Source of the DNA: Chloroflexota bacterium
Lineage (GTDB): Bacteria > Chloroflexota > Anaerolineae > Aggregatilineales > J027
Assembly: GCA_013112715.1 (NCBI GenBank)
Contig: JABFGB010000027.1
Span: 1-64,000, forward strand
DNA length: 64,000 nucleotides
Direction: 5' to 3'
The notes beneath the pieces are model-generated. The model was not told the origin of the DNA. It made no database searches and saw nothing but the letters and a program-made list of their open reading frames with translations. Shown here one piece after another: positions 33,728 through 42,806 of the stretch (the stretch's first letter is position 1; every line of letters begins with the position of its first letter). Both the position numbers and the translations under genes were made by a program.

Positions 33728-35248
33728 ATGAAAACATATCAACACACCAAACATGGCGCATCTATGAATGCTTATACAATATCAATGGAAGTACCCAATA
33801 GTATGAATCTTATGAACCAACTCCCCGATGTCATAATCAACACCCAAGATGATGGCACAATTGTGGAGTGGAATCAGCGGGCCGAAGAATTGTTTCACCA
33901 AACACGTCAAACCGTCGTAGGGCAGCCCGTTACACAACAGATTTTCGTTTCTCCCAATACCCGCAAGTGGTGGACACATTTGCAAAACACGCTCAAAGAG
34001 CTGGATTATTGGGAGGGTGAGTTTCCATTTGATGGACCCGACCATGAGGAAATCTGGCTGTTTATCCGGGCCAAAGCCATCCTGCTTGACGATAGTCATC
34101 CCGGTATCATGCTCATTGGGACGGCTTTACAGCACCATGAAATCCGTGACCGCGCCGTTTGGACAGCACTCGACTTTTCGCATCATGAGTTGCATAACAT
34201 CTTATCCTCAGTTGGAGATATGGTCTGTAAATACAATCTTTTTCAAAAAGCGCTTGTTTTTGTCAGCCCCTCCTGTTTGAAAGTCACGGGTTACACTGAC
34301 CACGAATTTATTGATAATCCGGCCCTATTTTGGGACATCATCCTGCCCGAAGATCGTGCCAATGCCGAAAACGCTCTGCTAACCATCCAACCCGGACAGG
34401 TCGTTAATCTTGATTATCGTATTCGCCACAAACAAGGCCGCATCTATTGGGTACGCAACAGCATGACGCCCATCTTGGATGGCGAGGACACGTTGGTAGA
34501 TGTCATGTGCGCCATTACCGACATCAACCCCTATTATGAACTCAGCGAATTAAAATCCCAACTCATTCGCATGGCCTCGCATGACCTAAAACATCCACTG
34601 GCAATCGCAATGGGCTATTTTGGCATACTCCTAGAAGACATAGGCCCGCTGTTAAACGAACCCCAACGCGGCATGACCCAATGGATTACCGAATCCCACG
34701 AATTGATGAACGGCATGTTGACCGAATTGGCCGATTTAGAGCAGGTCGGCATGAAGGGGATTCAACACACCGAGAAAATTGATTGGCTGTCTCTGGTGGA
34801 TAAGGTACTAGAACAATCCGCCCTCCAACTGGATAATCATCAACACCAGCTTTCCATTGAACGTCCAGCTTCTGCCCTAACAGTTGAAGGGGAAGCCATC
34901 CGCCTGCATCAAGTCCTATTTAATCTCGTTTCCAACGCCATCAAATACACCCCCAATGGTGGCAAGATCGCAGTGCAGGTGTTTGTTGAGAATCAGCGGG
35001 TCTATACCGAAGTCCAAGACAATGGGGCAGGTGTACCAGAGGAATTCCGTCCGAAGTTATTTAAGCCATTTTCGCGGGCCAAATCACCAGAGACCGCCCA
35101 TATTCCCGGCACAGGCTTGGGGCTAAGTCTGGTCAAATCCATTATCGAGCAGCACGATGGCGAAGTGATTTATCGCCCGGAAAGCAAAGGCAGCACCTTT
35201 GGTTTTTGGCTGCCCCTTGCAGACCCAACTACTCTTGGAACAGATTAA
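33728..35248 (+). CDS. PAS-domain sensor histidine kinase
   Basis: The 506-residue protein has an N-terminal PAS domain (about 32-135; DGTIVEWNQRAEELF), a second PAS (about 150-265; FVSPSCLKVTGYTDHEF), a HisKA dimerisation helix with H285 in MASHDLKHPLAIA, and an HATPase with NLVSNAIKYTPNGG, DNGAGVPEE and GTGLGLSLVKSI. No membrane helix is seen, so it senses a cytoplasmic signal. The first of two nearby ATGs (33728, 33764) is annotated; the second is possible. No cognate regulator is adjacent; the stop overlaps the convergent sigma gene by 20 bases. Short ACGT and ATAT repeats fill the upstream region. Confidence 0.9.
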   Translation: MKTYQHTKHGASMNAYTISMEVPNSMNLMNQLPDVIINTQDDGTIVEWNQRAEELFHQTRQTVVGQPVTQQIFVSPNTRKWWTHLQNTLKELDYWEGEFPFDGPDHEEIWLFIRAKAILLDDSHPGIMLIGTALQHHEIRDRAVWTALDFSHHELHNILSSVGDMVCKYNLFQKALVFVSPSCLKVTGYTDHEFIDNPALFWDIILPEDRANAENALLTIQPGQVVNLDYRIRHKQGRIYWVRNSMTPILDGEDTLVDVMCAITDINPYYELSELKSQLIRMASHDLKHPLAIAMGYFGILLEDIGPLLNEPQRGMTQWITESHELMNGMLTELADLEQVGMKGIQHTEKIDWLSLVDKVLEQSALQLDNHQHQLSIERPASALTVEGEAIRLHQVLFNLVSNAIKYTPNGGKIAVQVFVENQRVYTEVQDNGAGVPEEFRPKLFKPFSRAKSPETAHIPGTGLGLSLVKSIIEQHDGEVIYRPESKGSTFGFWLPLADPTTLGTD

Positions 35249-35888
35249 ACACATACCCCATGACGATGCCCTGATTTTCCAAATGGGTACGTAGTTTTTT
35301 GCGGGCGTCATGCAGCAGTTTGTATAGGGCATTGCGATTGGTGCCCATTTGTTCCGCCACAATATCCATCGGAATACCGCGCAGGGTCACGGCCTCTAGC
35401 GCGGTTTTTTGGCGTTCAGTCAAGACTTCATCCAGTGCCTGTTGGATAATTTGCAATACGTTGACCTGTTCGGTAGCGCGTTCAGGGCTGGCAATCTGAT
35501 TGTTGTTATCCCCGCCCTCCAATTTCAATTGAAATTCTCCGTCGGCGGTCAATTCGTCCAAACTGAAATCTTTGTAGCGGGCACGGCGCAGTTCACTAAT
35601 CGCGGTACGTGTCCCAATCTTCATCGCCCATGTCGTAAAGCGGCTGTCCCCCCGAAAGGAATCAAGGTTATCCAAAATCCGCAGCGTGGCGTCTTGTGAA
35701 AAATCTTCCGCCATCTGCCGCAGTTCCTCACTCGATAATTCACTCAAATCACTGCGCTCATGGCTTAGATAATACAAAATCCCCCGGCGCAAATAGACCC
35801 GCAAATCATCCAATGCGGCGGCTTGGGCTGTCGTATCCTCACTTGTTAAGTCCGCCAGCCACTGTTCATTTGACCGTTCAACCGTCAT
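35229..35888 (-). CDS. ECF-type sigma factor
   Basis: The start is set at the ATG at 35888, which overlaps the upstream kinase stop as TGATG; a TTG one codon earlier is possible. The 219-residue protein has a sigma region 2 (EDFSQDATLRILDNLDSFRG, then RFTTWAMKIGTRTAISELRR) and region 4 (LTERQKTALEAVTLRGIPMD followed by a helix-turn-helix with EQMGTNRNALYKLLHDARKKL). An acidic linker joins the two. No anti-sigma gene is adjacent. It appears translationally coupled to a deoxynucleoside kinase, an odd partner for a sigma factor. Confidence 0.88.
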   Translation of the reverse strand: MTVERSNEQWLADLTSEDTTAQAAALDDLRVYLRRGILYYLSHERSDLSELSSEELRQMAEDFSQDATLRILDNLDSFRGDSRFTTWAMKIGTRTAISELRRARYKDFSLDELTADGEFQLKLEGGDNNNQIASPERATEQVNVLQIIQQALDEVLTERQKTALEAVTLRGIPMDIVAEQMGTNRNALYKLLHDARKKLRTHLENQGIVMGYVFNLFQE

Positions 35889-36562
35889 CAATCCATATCT
35901 CCCCGCCTAGAGGATGTTCTAAGCCGGATCGCCTCTAATCGTTCCAATAATTCACCAGCAACCTGTTCCAAATCTTCAGGCCGATGCACAAAATCCAATG
36001 TCGCTGCCGGAATCACAAAAATGGGACAGGTCGTCCATGATTCCACCCATTCATCATATAGGCGGTTCAGTTGAGCCAGATACTCAATCGAAATCTGCCG
36101 TTCATAATCACGCCCGCGCAGCGCAATGCGTTCGGCCAAAACCCCAACCGGCGACTGCAAATAGATCAGCAAATGGGGTGGCGGCAAAAACGCCCGAATC
36201 CCGTCATACAAATCGCGGTAGCATCGGTAATCGCGTTCCGATAGTTTACCCTGTAGCACCAAATTTTTGGCAAAAATTTCCGCATCTTCATAAATGCTGC
36301 GATCTTGAATGACATGTCCCGGATGATCGAGCAGTTTACGATGATGTTGCAATCGCCGCGACAAAAAATAGACCTGCGAATGGAAGCTCCACTGCGCCAT
36401 GTCCGCATAAAAATCTTGCAAATAAGGGTTTTCGTCTACCGCCTCATAAAATGGCTGCCAACCGAGCCGTTCGCCCAGCAATTGAGTCAGGCTGCTTTTG
36501 CCGACCCCGATATTGCCTGCCACTGCGATAAACCATTTTTGTGATGGATTGGATTGCGTCAT
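35888..36562 (-). CDS. Deoxynucleoside kinase
   Basis: The start is set at the ATG at 36562 (MTQSNPSQKWFIAV), since the 15 codons upstream are unlike the family. The 224-residue protein has P-loop GNIGVGKSS (16-24), an EAVDENPYLQDFY substrate segment, an ERS-like QDRSIYEDAEIF and the lid motif RGRDYERQISIEYL. This is the dCK/dGK/TK2-type family that salvages deoxynucleosides. It is the second kinase of a tandem pair, as in organisms whose deoxyadenosine/deoxyguanosine kinases work together. Exact base preference cannot be read from sequence. Confidence 0.88.
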   Translation of the reverse strand: MTQSNPSQKWFIAVAGNIGVGKSSLTQLLGERLGWQPFYEAVDENPYLQDFYADMAQWSFHSQVYFLSRRLQHHRKLLDHPGHVIQDRSIYEDAEIFAKNLVLQGKLSERDYRCYRDLYDGIRAFLPPPHLLIYLQSPVGVLAERIALRGRDYERQISIEYLAQLNRLYDEWVESWTTCPIFVIPAATLDFVHRPEDLEQVAGELLERLEAIRLRTSSRRGDMD

Positions 36563-36637
36563 AAATTTTCCGTTGCATCGTTCAACAAGTTCGCCTAAAT
36601 TCAGCACGGCGGCTTTAGCCCCGTGTCGCAGTGTTAC

Positions 36638-37657
36638 CTATTCACCTGCCGAACTATCCCACATGCGCTGCCGATTCACCGCCATCTTTTCCAAATAGGC
36701 CGTTTCTAAATCCACCCCGGTATAGTTGGCAATTTTCAGCAGATAGGCCAACACGTCCGCCATTTCTAACCGCAATTTCTCGCTTGGGATGGGTTCGCGG
36801 TCTTGCTGTCCCGTTTTCCAATGCTGCACTACCGCCCGTGCCATCTCACCAATTTCCTCTTGCAGCAGCACAAAATTTAGGAACAGATCGGGGTTAAAAT
36901 TCTTGGCCTTGTCCAACGCCCGATGAAACCGCTGAAAATCGCCCAAGCGCCGCGCCGTCATATGCACATCCAAATCATTCGGCTCAGTGGTGGTAGATTT
37001 CGCCACATCCACTAATGCTGGTGTTTCTTCAACCAACCCCGGCAAAGCCGCTTGGCGTGGCCCCGTACCCAACACCCCCCGGATGGTCGCAATCAATTCC
37101 GTCCGCTGATTTTCGTCCTGCACCACATCAATATGATTGGTATCAATCGCCAGCACCGGCGCGGCGGTGTACTCCGCAAAAAATCGGTCATACGCCACCC
37201 GCAGTTCATCAATGTAATGTGGATCCATATTGCGTTCATAAGAGCGGTCACGTGCGGCGATGCGACTCATCAGAACGGAGGTGTCGGCCCGCAAAAATAC
37301 CACCAAATCCGGTTGGGGAATATTTTCGGCCAGCGCCTCATACACACTCTCATACGTCGCCAATTCATCATCCGCCAAATTTAATTGGGCAAACAGATGG
37401 TCTTTGGCAAAAATGTAATCGCTCACCAATGGGCGGGGAAGTTGATGCAGGCGACGCTGTTGATGGTAGCGACTCAACAGAAAAAAGACCTGCGTCTGAA
37501 AGGCATACCGCGCACGGTCTTGATAAAAACGCGCCAAAAATGGATTTTCTTCAAAGACTTCAATCAACAGCGAGGCATTAAGCGCCTGCTGAAGATACCG
37601 AGCCAACGTGGTCTTGCCGACCCCAATGACCCCTTCAATCGCAACATAATAATTCAT
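36638..37657 (-). CDS. Deoxynucleoside kinase fused to a MazG-like pyrophosphohydrolase domain
   Basis: The 339-residue protein has a full deoxynucleoside kinase (1-205): P-loop EGVIGVGKTT (8-17), EVFEENPFLARFY, SDYIFAKDHLFA and the lid AARDRSYERNMDPHYI. After a variable linker, residues about 230-339 form a helical domain with LLQEEIGEMARAVV and LRLEMADVLAYLLKIANYTG, the EExxE...ExxD metal set of all-alpha NTP pyrophosphatases (MazG-like). One protein could thus make dNMP by salvage and also remove excess or damaged dNTP. It is followed 75 bases later by the second kinase gene. Confidence 0.87.
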   Translation of the reverse strand: MNYYVAIEGVIGVGKTTLARYLQQALNASLLIEVFEENPFLARFYQDRARYAFQTQVFFLLSRYHQQRRLHQLPRPLVSDYIFAKDHLFAQLNLADDELATYESVYEALAENIPQPDLVVFLRADTSVLMSRIAARDRSYERNMDPHYIDELRVAYDRFFAEYTAAPVLAIDTNHIDVVQDENQRTELIATIRGVLGTGPRQAALPGLVEETPALVDVAKSTTTEPNDLDVHMTARRLGDFQRFHRALDKAKNFNPDLFLNFVLLQEEIGEMARAVVQHWKTGQQDREPIPSEKLRLEMADVLAYLLKIANYTGVDLETAYLEKMAVNRQRMWDSSAGE

Positions 37658-37684
37658 CTATGGTCTAACCTTTGGTGGAGTAGA

Positions 37685-38530
37685 CTAGCGATTTTCACGC
37701 GCCAACGCACTCGCCAATTGCGTGCTGATGAGTTCGAGCATCAGCACATCTTTGGGGTTAATCTCCCCCGGCTTTTCTTTGCAGGCAAACACCACCCCAA
37801 AACGCAGCGTCGTCCCCACTGGAACCGCTACCCCTACCCCGTAGCGCCCTTTGGAAATAAAGGGATGGTTGGGGGTATCCTCTTGGGTCACAATCTTGCT
37901 TTGCCCATTTTGCGCCACCCATCCCAATAAGCTGGTGTTGTATTCAAGGCGGTTTGGGGCCAAACTTGTGACCGAAGACGGCCCTTCTTGTGCCGAAAGG
38001 GTCAACATCGGCGCTTCGGTTGGCGTAATCGTATAAAACGCCACGTAATCATAGCCCAATTCCAAAATGGCACTCACCGCCGCCTGTGATTTGGCTGGGC
38101 CTTTGGCGCGGGTCAGCGATTTGGCAAATTGGCGCACCGGGGGGAGCGTATCGGCCCGTAAGGTTTCCAATCGGCGGTCTTCAAACAAGCGTTTAATGAC
38201 CTTAATGAGTTCATCGTTTTTGAAGGGTTCAGTTGAAACGTCATCGGCCCGCCCCGGCATCCCAAAATCGGCTTCTTCATCCACCAAGACAATCAACAGA
38301 CGGGGATGACTTTGGCGAAGTTCTTTTACCAACGTATGAACATCACCCAATCCATTATCTACCACCAACACATCCGAGCGTTTCGTCTTATCAGCCAGTG
38401 CCTCATGGATTTTTTCAATGCTGGTCACCAGATTGACCGCAAATTTTGGCTCCGTATTGAGATTTTCACGGTAACGCGCAATGGATTGCAGCCGAATTGC
38501 AACCAGCAGGTGGATTTTGGGGGATGTCAT
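37685..38530 (-). CDS. Receiver-like and GAF-domain protein
   Basis: The start is placed at the ATG at 38530; a GTG four codons earlier is too close to its GAGG. The 281-residue protein begins with a response-regulator-like fold (DVLVVDNGLGDVHTLVKELR, LLIVLVDEEADF) in which the usual phospho-Asp context is not conserved, and ends with a GAF domain (about 140-280; YDYVAFYTITPTEAPML, GVAVPVGTTLRFGVVFA). It probably relays a small-molecule or redox signal. It lies between the kinase-salvage genes and a GAF histidine kinase, both on the same strand. Confidence 0.7.
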   Translation of the reverse strand: MTSPKIHLLVAIRLQSIARYRENLNTEPKFAVNLVTSIEKIHEALADKTKRSDVLVVDNGLGDVHTLVKELRQSHPRLLIVLVDEEADFGMPGRADDVSTEPFKNDELIKVIKRLFEDRRLETLRADTLPPVRQFAKSLTRAKGPAKSQAAVSAILELGYDYVAFYTITPTEAPMLTLSAQEGPSSVTSLAPNRLEYNTSLLGWVAQNGQSKIVTQEDTPNHPFISKGRYGVGVAVPVGTTLRFGVVFACKEKPGEINPKDVLMLELISTQLASALARENR

Positions 38531-38642
38531 AACGTAAATCACGCCTCAAACGATAAACGGATAGATGCACAATTATAGCACCTACCCGTCAAATCCGAAT
38601 TTCTAAATTAGGAAATTGGCAATTACCATCAATATCGAGATA

Positions 38643-38871
38643 CTCCCCGTCGCTGCGTCGGAGAGGCGGTTGGGGGGTTCTCAAGGGTAGGTTTATCGCA
38701 GGACGCCAGAGAATAAATTCTCCGGCTACCGCTGCAAAGTCGGTTGAAGCCGACTAGGGAAGTGAATCATATCCCTAGTCCAATGAATTGGACTTTGCAA
38801 GGATAACCGCCGACTTCAGTCGGTGGGTCAAAAACAAAAACCTACCCTTGAGAAGGGTTAGGGGGTGAGGT
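38643..38871. repeat. Palindrome-rich non-coding element B
   Basis: This element has perfect 15-bp inverted ends: CTCAAGGGTAGGTTT (38680-38694) and AAACCTACCCTTGAG (38838-38852). Inside are serial palindromes: AGAGAATAAATTCTC, AGTCGGttgaagCCGACT, GTCCAATgaATTGGAC and CCGACttcaGTCGG. Its left ~60 bases (CGCCAGAG..AATTCTCCGGCTA, then CTGCAAAGTCGGTTGA) match element A at 32.15 kb. G-rich flanks resemble the hairpin at 10709. There is no gene in the 330 bases between the GAF protein and the kinase. Confidence 0.75.
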
Positions 38872-40038
38872 CTATTTCACTGGTGGAACCGGGCGTTTGA
38901 GCGGAATCACCACCCGAATGGTTGTGCCTTTGCCTTCTTGACTTTCAATCTGCATAAAACCGCGCAGTTGGTTCGCCCGCTGTTCCATATTACGCAGACC
39001 AAAATGATCTTGATTCAAGATTTCCGCCGTATTAAACCCGATCCCGTTGTCGTGTACGATAACATACAAATCCTCATCCTCGACGGCCACGTGTACATCG
39101 GCTCTGGATGCTTTGGCGTGACGGGCCACATTCGCCAATGCTTCCCGAATAATCTGGGAGAGCGAGTGACGTTGGGCATCCGTCAAGGCCGGTAGCTCCT
39201 CCGAAATGGACAGTGCCACCTCTACCCCTGCAAAATCGCGGAAATGCTCGGCAAGGTTGGCAATTTGCTGATGGAAGGTGCTGCTCTGCACATCGGTGGG
39301 GCGGCGCAAATCGCGGATATAGCCCCGGATACTCTCAATAATGTTGTTTAAATCCTGCACAATAGATTGAAAGCGCGTTTCTTCTTCGGGGGTCAAATGC
39401 GTTTTACCCCGCATAATTTCTAGTTTCATCCCTACCGCATATATTTCTTGGATGACCCCATCATGCAAGTCCATGCCGATACGATCTCGCTCACGGTGCA
39501 GAGCGACGGTTTGTAACTGCTGATGCAAACGGGCGTTTTCGATGGCGATGGCGGCAAATGTCGCAAAAAACACCACCAACCGCTCATCGTCTTCATCAAA
39601 AGGCTTGCCATCCAAACGATCACATAAATAGAGATTACCGAGCCGTTGATGATTGCGACCCTCAATTGGCACACCCAGAAAAGTCTTCATAAATGGGTGA
39701 TTTTGAACAAAACCACTGGAACGGGGATCAGCATTGAGATCATTGAGGCGAATCGGATAATCGGTATCAAACAACGCCCCCAATAAACCTAACCCCTCTG
39801 GTTCATGTTCAATTCCGCGTGCAACGGCTGGATGCAACCCGGATGTAATGAATGCTCGTAAACCCCCTTCATCAGAAGGCACGCCCACCGCTGCATATTT
39901 CGCTCCCACCAATTCACGTACTACATCGGCGATGCTTTGTAGTGTACGGGGCAGGCTTAAACCCCGGATCACATCACTGGCGGCTCTGGTCAGCAAATCT
40001 ATCGTGGAAGGCGAAGAAGATAGATGTTCTGTGGGCAT
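38872..40038 (-). CDS. GAF-domain histidine kinase (NarX/DevS type)
   Basis: The start is set at the ATG at 40038 behind GGGAGAAG, 11 codons inside the longer frame. The 388-residue protein has a GAF domain (about 20-175; GAKYAAVGVPSDEGGL, FLGVPIEGRNHQRLGNLYL), a HisKA_3 region with RERDRIGMDLHDGVIQEI including the phospho-His, and an HATPase with REALANVARHAKAS, DNGIGFN and GLRNMEQRA. It is divergent from a NarL-type regulator gene 141 bases away, almost certainly its partner. DevS-like kinases often sense oxygen or NO through haem in GAF; that ligand is not proven here. Confidence 0.92.
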   Translation of the reverse strand: MPTEHLSSSPSTIDLLTRAASDVIRGLSLPRTLQSIADVVRELVGAKYAAVGVPSDEGGLRAFITSGLHPAVARGIEHEPEGLGLLGALFDTDYPIRLNDLNADPRSSGFVQNHPFMKTFLGVPIEGRNHQRLGNLYLCDRLDGKPFDEDDERLVVFFATFAAIAIENARLHQQLQTVALHRERDRIGMDLHDGVIQEIYAVGMKLEIMRGKTHLTPEEETRFQSIVQDLNNIIESIRGYIRDLRRPTDVQSSTFHQQIANLAEHFRDFAGVEVALSISEELPALTDAQRHSLSQIIREALANVARHAKASRADVHVAVEDEDLYVIVHDNGIGFNTAEILNQDHFGLRNMEQRANQLRGFMQIESQEGKGTTIRVVIPLKRPVPPVK

Positions 40039-40178
40039 GACGATGACTTCTCCCTGTAAAAAAGTAGGCAATTCGGATTATCATAATGCTACAAAACGTA
40101 CTTGTCACTATAATAGGGCAAGTAGTCATCTTCCTTACGTGCAGAAAAGCACTTGATACAAGTTCTGGAGAGAGCGCA

Positions 40179-40868
40179 GTGTCTCATTTACGAATCATCA
40201 TCGCCGACGATCATGCGGTCGTGCGGGCTGGACTCAAGGCCTTATTGGAAAACGAAGCCGAATTCTCAGTCGTGGCTGAGGCCAACAGCGGCGAAGAAGC
40301 CGTCCAGCTTGCCCTAACGTATGAACCAGACATTGTGCTTATGGACATCCGGATGCCGGGGGGTATTTCTGGCATTGAGGCCTGTGAGCAAATTCTGAAA
40401 AACAAAGCCAAAATTAAAGTGGTCATGTTAACCTCCTATGCCGAAGACGAACTCGTGATGGATGCCATTCGCGCCGGGGCGGTCGGTTATGTCCTGAAGC
40501 GGGTAGACAGCGGCAAATTGATTGATGACATCCGGGCCGTTGCTGCCGGGGATGCCGTTATTGATACCGCCGTCACCAAGAGCCTGCTGAACGAAGTGCG
40601 TGAAGCCGCCCATATCAAAGAAGCCTCTGCTTTTGCCGAACTCAGCGAACGGGAATTGCATATTCTTGCCCTCATCGCACGCGGCCTGACCAATCGTGAA
40701 ATCGCCCAAAAGCTCTATTTAGGCGAAGGCACAGTGCGGAACTACGTCGGCAAGATTCTCAGCACCCTGCATGTCGCCAATCGTGCCGAGGCCGCCGTGT
40801 TTGCCGTCAAACACCACATTGAACGGTATGTCCCCGCCGACAGCGAAGGGCCATCTTCGGAAGAATAG
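40179..40868 (+). CDS. NarL/FixJ-family response regulator
   Basis: The start is the GTG at 40179, with GGAGAGAG upstream; the frame opens 31 codons earlier, but that part is unlike the family. The 229-residue protein has a receiver domain with acidic D10-D11, phospho-acceptor D56 in DIVLMDIRMPGG, Thr in VVMLTSYAE and Lys in GYVLKRV. The C-terminal LuxR-type helix-turn-helix (about 150-215) reads LSERELHILALIARGLTNREIA. It pairs with the divergent GAF kinase. A TATAAT lies at 40112-40117 in the shared region. RidA follows 6 bases after its stop. Confidence 0.93.
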   Translation: MSHLRIIIADDHAVVRAGLKALLENEAEFSVVAEANSGEEAVQLALTYEPDIVLMDIRMPGGISGIEACEQILKNKAKIKVVMLTSYAEDELVMDAIRAGAVGYVLKRVDSGKLIDDIRAVAAGDAVIDTAVTKSLLNEVREAAHIKEASAFAELSERELHILALIARGLTNREIAQKLYLGEGTVRNYVGKILSTLHVANRAEAAVFAVKHHIERYVPADSEGPSSEE

Positions 40869-40874
40869 GCCACC

Positions 40875-41273
40875 ATGACCAAAACCAACCGCCAGAATGT
40901 TTCCTCTGGTACGCAATGGGAAAGCATCGTCGGCTATTCACGCGCGGTGCGGATCGGCAATATCATCGAGGTCGCTGGCACTACCGCCGTTGATGAACAA
41001 GGCCATGTCATCGGCGGGTCTGACCCCTATGAACAGGCCAAATTCATCTTCACCAAGATCGAAAAAGCATTGAAAGAGGCCGGGGCGACTATGCAAGACG
41101 TGGTGCGAACCCGCATGTTTGTCATCAATGTGGCCGATTGGGAGGCGATTGGTAGGGCGCACGGCGAGTTTTTCCGTGACATCCGACCAGCCGCAACAAT
41201 GGTGGAGGTGAGCGCCCTGATTGACTCACGCCTCTTGGTCGAAATCGAGGTCAGCGCCATCCTATCTGAATAG
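40875..41273 (+). CDS. RidA-family enamine/imine deaminase
   Basis: The 132-residue protein is a RidA/YjgF/UK114 member: [39 protein letters not shown], and the conserved Arg in [11 protein letters not shown], with a late Glu in [10 protein letters not shown]. These trimers hydrolyse reactive 2-aminoacrylate-type intermediates from PLP enzymes such as serine dehydratase. It is cotranscribed with the response regulator (6-base gap), an uncommon partner. A CCC...GGG hairpin at about 41278-41306 may end the transcript. Confidence 0.92.
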   Translation: MTKTNRQNVSSGTQWESIVGYSRAVRIGNIIEVAGTTAVDEQGHVIGGSDPYEQAKFIFTKIEKALKEAGATMQDVVRTRMFVINVADWEAIGRAHGEFFRDIRPAATMVEVSALIDSRLLVEIEVSAILSE

Positions 41274-41358
41274 TTTGCCCTAGAGGGGAGCATAATCTCT
41301 CTGGGTAATGGAATTCCACCTATTCAGGCATAGAAAATGCACCATAGGGGGTGAGAGC

Positions 41359-42051
41359 GTGTTCGTCCTAAAAAACACAATATATCTGTTAACCGCAGTA
41401 TCCATGATATTAGCCGGGAATTGCAATATCCTTTCTTCAAATCAATTCACCAGTGGTAGTTCGCTTCAGAATGCCGTACTTAGTGAAATGATTCCTCTCG
41501 ATAAATGTAATGAGCCATGCTTGTTTGGGGCACCTCTTGAAAACCTAACTTATGATGAAGTACATGAACTTTTAATCCATCACCCTTTCACTAGCGACGC
41601 CATTTTTACTTTTGAGCCTAACCGTATAATTTGGACATGGCCTCAAAGTAAAATGCCTATGCTACTTTCCGATGGATATAGCGGTTTGTCATATTTCTAC
41701 GATTTGAATCGCATCACATTTGAACAGGGGAAAGTATCCGAGATAGCTATCGCCTTTGGCTATTCGCTGAAAGATATTATCCAGAGATTTGGTAATGAGT
41801 TTGCCATCTATCCTTATGTATCAACAATGCGAGCGGGGGACAGTTATATTTTAAAGTTCGCTGGAATTGATGGGTGGTTTCGAGCACTTCATAATTGCGA
41901 CCTTCCTCATTTCACTCCAGAAACGTTTGTGGTTATGTATCTATACTTCTCTAATTACGTCCCCGACTATGTGAATCAGGGAGTTCCTCCCGTCAAGTGG
42001 GTAGGCTATGAAACCCAAATTCAAGGGTGTTCGGCTTTTATTCCGGGATGA
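41359..42051 (+). CDS. Probable exported protein or lipoprotein, unknown
   Basis: The start is placed at the GTG at 41359 (reading VFVLKNTIYLLTAVS) with GGGGGTGAG upstream; the frame can be extended 17 codons. A hydrophobic signal segment ends ILAGNC, a weak lipobox. The mature 200 residues have paired cysteines (CNEPCLFG) and YDEVHELL, and are otherwise unrecognised. The DNA is AT-rich compared with neighbours. It stands alone after RidA and before the convergent NurA operon. Similar CxxxCLFG proteins occur as repeated unknown families in Chloroflexota, from general impression only. Confidence 0.55.
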   Translation: MFVLKNTIYLLTAVSMILAGNCNILSSNQFTSGSSLQNAVLSEMIPLDKCNEPCLFGAPLENLTYDEVHELLIHHPFTSDAIFTFEPNRIIWTWPQSKMPMLLSDGYSGLSYFYDLNRITFEQGKVSEIAIAFGYSLKDIIQRFGNEFAIYPYVSTMRAGDSYILKFAGIDGWFRALHNCDLPHFTPETFVVMYLYFSNYVPDYVNQGVPPVKWVGYETQIQGCSAFIPG

Positions 42052-42197
42052 GCAACTTTTGGGTCTGTCGTTCTTCTAAAATAGGCAATACCATAATTTT
42101 GCATTCCGAACGGACAATTATGGCGCTCAATTATATCAAATGACACCACTTGACAAGTACACCCCGTTTCATCGCCACCACACATAGCAGCGTTAGC

Positions 42198-42797
42198 TCA
42201 GGGCCGTATCAACTGTAAGGCGTGTTTTAGCATCTGCAAATCATTACTCAATAACCCCGCCAAGTTGCGCCCCGCATTCACCAAAAACTCCAAACGCTCA
42301 TCATCAGGCCGTGCATCCGCCGCGCTCCGAATCACCGCCGCCAACAATTCAATGTTATTCGGCACCCCCCCGGCGCTCAAAATCAGCCTAAAAAAGTCTA
42401 TTTGCTGCGTAATCACATAAATCTGATCGGTATTGCACAACATGACCGGATCAAGGCTTAACGGTGGGCGTGGCGGCAAGCTGTTAAATAGCCGAGCATC
42501 CTGCACATAGGCAATACTTAAGACATCAATCTCGACGGGTACAAGCCGATTCACCCGCTGATCCCGCACCGCCGCCGGGTTCATATCACTTGCCATAATC
42601 AACTGCCGCACCAACGGGTCATCCTGAATTTTGATCGAGGTAATGACCCCGATAATGGTCAAATCGTCGTTGCTGTGCTGGTTATAGCTCTGCACAAACG
42701 AGCCAAATGTAGGGTACAACACGTCTTGGCTGCGTGTCCCAAAAGTGAATCCTTCGGTACTGGCTCGTAAGACATGCCCGATTTCAAATGCTTCCAT
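42198..42797 (-). CDS. Stand-alone HAS-barrel-like protein beside NurA
   Basis: The 199-residue protein begins EIGHVLRASTEGFTFGT, then PTFGSFVQSY, DLTIIGVITSIKI and RLVPVEIDVLSIAYV. This is the pattern of the HAS barrel found at the N-terminus of HerA ATPases, which binds the NurA nuclease. Here the ATPase core is missing: there is no Walker A or B, and the C-terminus is only helical. It is the last gene of the five-gene operon, 9 bases after nurA. A detached HerA adaptor is the best reading, but the match is by eye. Confidence 0.6.
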   Translation of the reverse strand: MEAFEIGHVLRASTEGFTFGTRSQDVLYPTFGSFVQSYNQHSNDDLTIIGVITSIKIQDDPLVRQLIMASDMNPAAVRDQRVNRLVPVEIDVLSIAYVQDARLFNSLPPRPPLSLDPVMLCNTDQIYVITQQIDFFRLILSAGGVPNNIELLAAVIRSAADARPDDERLEFLVNAGRNLAGLLSNDLQMLKHALQLIRP

Positions 42798-42806
42798 AGC
42801 TCACCT

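Noticed and set aside
40105..40130. Operator-like inverted repeat ACTTG...CAAGT between the DevS-like and NarL-like genes
   Set aside because: Five-base arms are too short to support a binding site; only the TATAAT box inside it is worth noting.
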